DNA of 64,000 nucleotides. Origin: Diprion similis. Lineage: Eukaryota; Arthropoda; Insecta; Hymenoptera; Diprionidae. Shown here in pieces: positions 59,963 through 64,000 of the stretch. The notes beneath the pieces were generated by a model. The model saw only the letters and a list, made by a program, of their open reading frames with translations. It had not been told where the DNA came from and did no database searches. The stretch is from the NCBI RefSeq assembly GCF_021155765.1, contig NC_060106.1, positions 15,154,031 through 15,218,030 of the forward strand, written 5' to 3'. The translations under genes were made by a program, and so were the position numbers. Every line of letters starts with the position of its first letter. Positions within the stretch are counted from its first letter, which is position 1.

Positions 59963-62421
59963 GATAATTCCATGTAGGTACACCCGAAGAGAGCAGCGCG
60001 CATTCCCTGTTCGTAAACTGTCGGAGACATCGAAGAAGAAAACAGTATTTAATAATAAAATATTCAATAAATTATCGTCAACTACAATTATATATACCTA
60101 CCCCTCTTCTTTTCACACGTTTTGAGAATAAAAAAACCGTTGCAAGATTCGAATATCGTATCAGTTTTATCACTTTCTTTGCTAGTATGGTCACTAGATT
60201 CTTGGATCATAGAAGAGATGATGCTTGACTAGACATACTTCTGTGAGAGAGATGGAAATGAATCTACGAGAATTACGTGCGTGTAATGCGCTCTTTGATT
60301 TTAAGCTGATATTCGCGACGCACCTATAGAGTAGTTCCATCGTTTGAAAATAATTTCGAAGGGTTCAAATGATCTGCGTCCCGTTATTGGTCGCTTTCTT
60401 TTGTTTTCGAAAGCTAGTGTAGACGAGCACGTTCATAACTCGAAATTATAATCCTATAGCTTTAATAAAGAATTTAATTAACGATCACTCACTAAGGTTA
60501 TTCACATTTAGATATATAGTTATCTTTATGATACACTTTAAGTACGAGTGTAAATTCGATTTTGTGCGATAGCAAATTAGCTTAAGATGTCGTAGACGCG
60601 TGTAAAATTCGTTTTTCTTAATTTTGCAACAGATATCCATGTACCCTCAGGAAAAGGAGGTCGACACTTGAAAAACTCCAGAATTGGTCGTTAGATAGTC
60701 AATGTTAGGCACCTGTAGCGGATTCCATATTTTATTGACAGGAAATATGTGCATATTTTTGTTTTAGTTATTAAACGATATAACATGAGCAGTACGTGAT
60801 GCAAGGCGCGTGTATTGTGCGCCTGATCTGTGGCAAACATGTAATGTTTACCTTTCCTTACAACCTTGACCGAAATAAAAATAGCCGTTAAAAAATTTTT
60901 TGTGTTATTACATTTCTAGGGAATATTTGCACAGGCAGTAGCTGAACCATTTTGCTGATAAGGCTATAAAAATCGTCTTAGGTATTGGGTCATGTAAATA
61001 TGTAAAAATTTTGAATTCGAATTGGCGCTGAATGTCATCAGCCTTTAAACCCAATTCCGTATCGGTACCGTATTTGGAGGATCAATTAGATGACAGAAAA
61101 CATTGCTAACCTCCGGAAAGTTCGGATACAAAGTTTTCCGGGTTTTGTTTTCGAAATATTTTGAAATCCCGAAAAACAACTTACCAATAATTTTCGCCCA
61201 CTTAGGGTCCTGTTATCGCGTTTCAACGTCATAGAGGTTGAGAGATTCACTGAGACATTGAACTTTCAATAGCGGCACAAAAATTTAGCAATATTAGATC
61301 AAGAAACAAATGTGAAATATCGCAATATCGCAATCTGAATTGTTTTTTGTTTCCAGTATAAGTTTCGCTATGAAGGCTACCCTGGTGGAAGAAAATCCAT
61401 GGATATACAATTACTATTTATGCATGTATAAAATGTGAGCATAAAAAAATAATCTAAACATTATTGTTATTCGGTAATTTAGTATCATACAGTTTAATTT
61501 TCGCAATCTTGAAATCGTCTAATTTAAATCTATAAGTTTATGATTTCAACGCTAGTAAAAAAGTTAGTACAGTTTTGTGAGGACTTTAATGCCTACTAAG
61601 ATTGGTGCTGCCATCTATACTTGCGGAAAAACACTCTCGCGTTATCTACAACCACTGATATAGGTATATAACTACCATATCAGTGTCTACAACTCTTTGT
61701 GAATGCGTTCAAGTAGTAAAAAAAATCAACAATTGGTTAAAATGCAAGATACGGGGACGCTTATTTTCCAGAAACATTCTGAAGTCAATAAAATCTCTTC
61801 TAATATCATAATCAATACTCATCACTTAATTAGATAAAGAATACGGATAATTAGGTATGTGTAAAAATAATCATAGCATAAATTTATTTCAGCTCATACT
61901 TTCACACTGCCGTTGACTGAAGATACCTACATATTACTTATACATTGTATATATCTTCGGGCAACGATACTGCGATCAACTTCAACATATCTCAAATAAA
62001 AAAAACATGCAAAAAAAACAATATATATATAATTTTCTTAATAATTTATAAAGTCTCTTCACGTCCCCTGAAGATGGTAAACAATAGGTACAGCAATTGT
62101 AAGAAGAAACATTATAGAATATTGTTATATGATACATAGTACACATCATATAAAATAGTAGGAAATTTGTATTGCAAAAATGATCGAGATTGCGGAAAAA
62201 ATTGGCCTTAACAATCACTATGATTATGTATAACAAGAGTAAACTCAAGAATGATAACCATAACCAGTCAACTATTGCTAATAAGTTGGAAATGGGATTT
62301 CAATAGTGTTTAGTGTTTTTTCTAATTCAAAATCCCATCTATGGTGGCAAAGGCTAAATATTGTTGACGTGATACCGTCAGAGTAGTAGTGGTAATGTGC
62401 ATAGCTTTAATCAAATCTCCG

Positions 62422-62427
62422 TTTATT
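62422..62427 (-). terminator. probable polyadenylation signal of Ago2
   Basis: Minus-strand AATAAA 31 bases after the Ago2 stop codon, implying a very short 3' UTR if used. Confidence 0.5.
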
Positions 62428-62457
62428 TCCTAGTTCGGATAACTGTACGGGCCATTG

Positions 62458-62551
62458 TTAGACGAAAAACATGGGATTTTCTATTATTCCTTGATGAAGA
62501 GTCAATTTCTTGCGCTGCTCTTCATTCAGATTATGGATGTTTATAGGAACC
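62458..62551 (-). CDS. Ago2: Ago2 last exon
   Basis: Encodes [15 protein letters not shown]... to the C-terminal MFFV and TAA. It is too short to show in ordinary ORF calls. Acceptor TTTCAG; the split Glu codon matches the previous exon. Confidence 0.88.
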
Positions 62552-64000
62552 CTGAAAAAATGACCACTACATTAATAAAACGCTGAATTGAATGAAGCAA
62601 ACATAGAAATATGTAATTACTTTTAAATACTGATATTCAGTTTTGATATCATGGTATTAAAAATATAAAAAATTTGAAAATATTGAAAGATTTTTGCCAT
62701 AGTTTTTCAGGAACTTACTCTTCGGTGTGAACCCTCGCTCGATATGCAGCCAAGTGAGCGTAATAGGTGGGTGCCGGATAACTGACGGACCGTGTACATC
62801 TTGAAAACATGTGACACAGATAATACGTCAACTGCTCGATCTCGTCTTCAGACATATTGCTGTCATCCCAGAGACATCTATACTTTGTAGGTCTAGCCAC
62901 ACCCTAAAGCGAAATAACTATTATTTCTTAAGTCACTACGAATCAGTTAGGATTTATCGTTTTTCGTTTGAATACATCGCGCTACATGAGGATAATACTT
63001 TTTGCAGTCGATTTTATTTCCGCTCAATTCACCGAGGCGTCAATAGGTTGAAAATTCGGCAATGAAGATTGTTTCGATGAGTCTCGTGTTGAAATATGAG
63101 AAACATCTTACCTGAATGCTGGCATGCGACACAAGGTAGAAGTCGATGTGTGAAGGATGCGTTATCATAGTATCCACAACTGTCCCAGCTTGCACGTTGA
63201 AATTTTTACGCGCATCATCAGAATTTCGTTCGTCTGTGGGAAACAGACGAACGTGGTGCCTCTTTTGTACGACCAAAAACGTGATTGGCGGTTTGTAGTT
63301 TGCATTCAATTGCGCGCAGGCTCTTTGAATGGCCGGTAGCTCTCGGCTCAAGACTTGGGCAAACTGACCTTCACTTACTCCGTCTCTGCAAAGGTGCGAA
63401 TACATATAAACAGAGTGTGATTGAGTTGGTACATTTAACGAACAAATGCTGATTGAAATATTTGGGGATATCTTTTACCTGTAGAAAATGATCTGCTGAG
63501 GCTGGTGACCAGTTGATTTATAAAAGAACAGTAATTGTTCTTTAACCATTCTTTGCAGATCTAGAATAATCTCTTCCCGAGGTGGTTGCAGCTGACACTT
63601 GATATTATACTTGAATTGTGCCTTTGCATCATGACTAGCTGCTACCTGCAATTACGTTACATATGAAATCATTCGAACATCACTCAAAGATACTTTAATT
63701 ACTTATGTTTATGAGCTGTAGTATCCAGAACACATATTATAAATATCAGTAAAAATATACCGCAGCTATCGATGGTACATCAACGGCGTCTGGTGGAGGA
63801 TGAGTTACATCAGCGCCAATAATTATGCATGGTCTCATGAGGCATTTTGGTCTGCAAGAAAAAGTCGATGTCAAATAATAGACTTAAAATATTTTGGGTG
63901 CAGTTCTAAAAGAATGAAGTAAAAGTTGATGCAACATACTTGAGATTATTATCCATTATCATGTGGTTCACACCATTTAATTTTGAATTTATTTTTAAAA
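62458..64000 (-). CDS. Ago2: Argonaute-2-like protein, C-terminal PIWI domain, six exons, 5' end outside window
   Basis: Six exons join in frame: 64000-63940 (partial), 63851-63761, 63645-63479, 63385-63112, 62903-62719 and 62551-62458, giving 289 residues and TAA. All introns have GT-AG ends and matching phases. The protein is the PIWI half of an Argonaute, the small-RNA-guided endonuclease of RNA silencing. The slicer residues are all present: Asp in GADVTHP, Glu in [10 protein letters not shown], Asp in [11 protein letters not shown] and His in [31 protein letters not shown] and the MFFV terminus fit insect Ago2, the siRNA effector, better than Ago1. Ago2 rather than Ago1 is judged from remembered family wording. 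N, PAZ and MID domains must lie beyond 64000. Confidence 0.93.
62719..62903 (-). CDS. Ago2: Ago2 exon with catalytic His
   Basis: Encodes [19 protein letters not shown] through RARVHTE plus a split codon. [11 protein letters not shown] carries the catalytic histidine. Acceptor CTTTAG, donor GTAAGT. Confidence 0.93.
63112..63385 (-). CDS. Ago2: Ago2 exon with second catalytic Asp
   Basis: Encodes [21 protein letters not shown], an Asp/Asn-rich insert and [15 protein letters not shown], ending SHASIQ. Acceptor TTTGCAG, donor GTAAGA. Confidence 0.93.
63479..63645 (-). CDS. Ago2: Ago2 exon with catalytic Glu
   Basis: Encodes [11 protein letters not shown] through [19 protein letters not shown] carries the glutamate finger of the slicer tetrad. 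Acceptor TTGCAG, donor GTAAAA, with a split Arg codon. Confidence 0.9.
63761..63851 (-). CDS. Ago2: Ago2 exon with first catalytic Asp
   Basis: Encodes [20 protein letters not shown] and ends PSIAA. GADVTHP holds the first catalytic aspartate. Acceptor TTGCAG, donor GTATAT. Confidence 0.9.
63940..64000 (-). CDS. Ago2: Ago2 exon (partial), start of PIWI
   Basis: Encodes [12 protein letters not shown], the segment preceding the first catalytic motif. It ends at an A followed by GTATG, with a split Lys codon. The exon is cut by the window edge. Confidence 0.85.

Larger units (their letters stand above)
42313..62421. other. intergenic or 5' region between FAM13 and Ago2
   Basis: No supported coding exon in 20 kb. 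The promoter and any 5' UTR exons of the FAM13 homolog should lie here. It contains GC-rich islands (48.6-49.05, 51.4-51.85, 55.1-55.5 kb), MITEs and repeats at 45.0, 52.4, 53.9, 55.6, 57.7 and 58.0-58.6 kb, and several microsatellites. Remaining stretches are AT-rich and featureless to me. Confidence 0.55.

Noticed and set aside
59735..60125. Overlapping open frames of 80-98 codons on both strands
   Set aside because: No family resemblance or splice structure; only the YY1-like site pair was worth recording.
1..64000. CRISPR array, prophage, operon or other bacterial system
   Set aside because: GT-AG introns, metazoan gene families and MITEs make the window eukaryotic; no regularly spaced repeats are present.

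Overview
This is a eukaryotic, AT-rich window with spliced genes, long introns and many small transposon remnants. The two recognisable genes and a DRE-like TATCGATA core-promoter motif point to an insect. A hymenopteran is my guess, but nothing in the sequence proves the order. No operon, CRISPR array or other bacterial structure is present.

Two protein-coding genes can be supported, both on the minus strand. At the right edge (62458-64000 and beyond) lie the last six exons of an Argonaute of the insect Ago2 type. They carry most of the PIWI domain with the D-E-D-H slicer residues, and the protein ends in MFFV. Its 5' part is outside the window. The second gene is a FAM13 homolog. Ten coding exons between 42312 and 11781 join in frame into a predicted 915-residue protein: a His-rich N-terminus, a RhoGAP domain, a low-complexity middle and the two conserved FAM13 coiled-coil regions. 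A 20.5 kb intron separates the RhoGAP exons from the rest.

Beyond these, 6.6-7.3 kb looks like a housekeeping-type promoter (two DRE-like motifs, raised GC) followed on the minus strand by a possible first coding exon of an unidentified gene that would continue to the left. A short unidentified reading frame on the plus strand lies at 9938-10213. GC-rich islands at 35.4-35.85, 48.6-49.05, 51.4-51.85 and 55.1-55.5 kb may hold alternative first exons or promoters; three of them carry good minus-strand splice donors.

The rest is introns and intergenic DNA with many non-autonomous inverted-repeat elements (MITEs). At least one family has three copies (4.2, 15.5 and 16.2 kb). A TTAA-flanked family occurs at 4.46 and 55.6 kb, and a CAGGG-ended family at 18.9 and 41.2 kb, each copy with a target duplication. 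TA-flanked elements lie at 24.1 and 25.7 kb, AGGGTGGTT elements at 52.4 and 53.9 kb, and a long foldback at 57.7 kb.

The two genes have no evident shared pathway: Ago2 acts in small-RNA silencing, while FAM13 proteins carry a RhoGAP domain of poorly known function. I did not find a clearly novel gene system. The most interesting protein-level point is that the FAM13 RhoGAP domain keeps its arginine finger but has lost the conserved FGPN asparagine.
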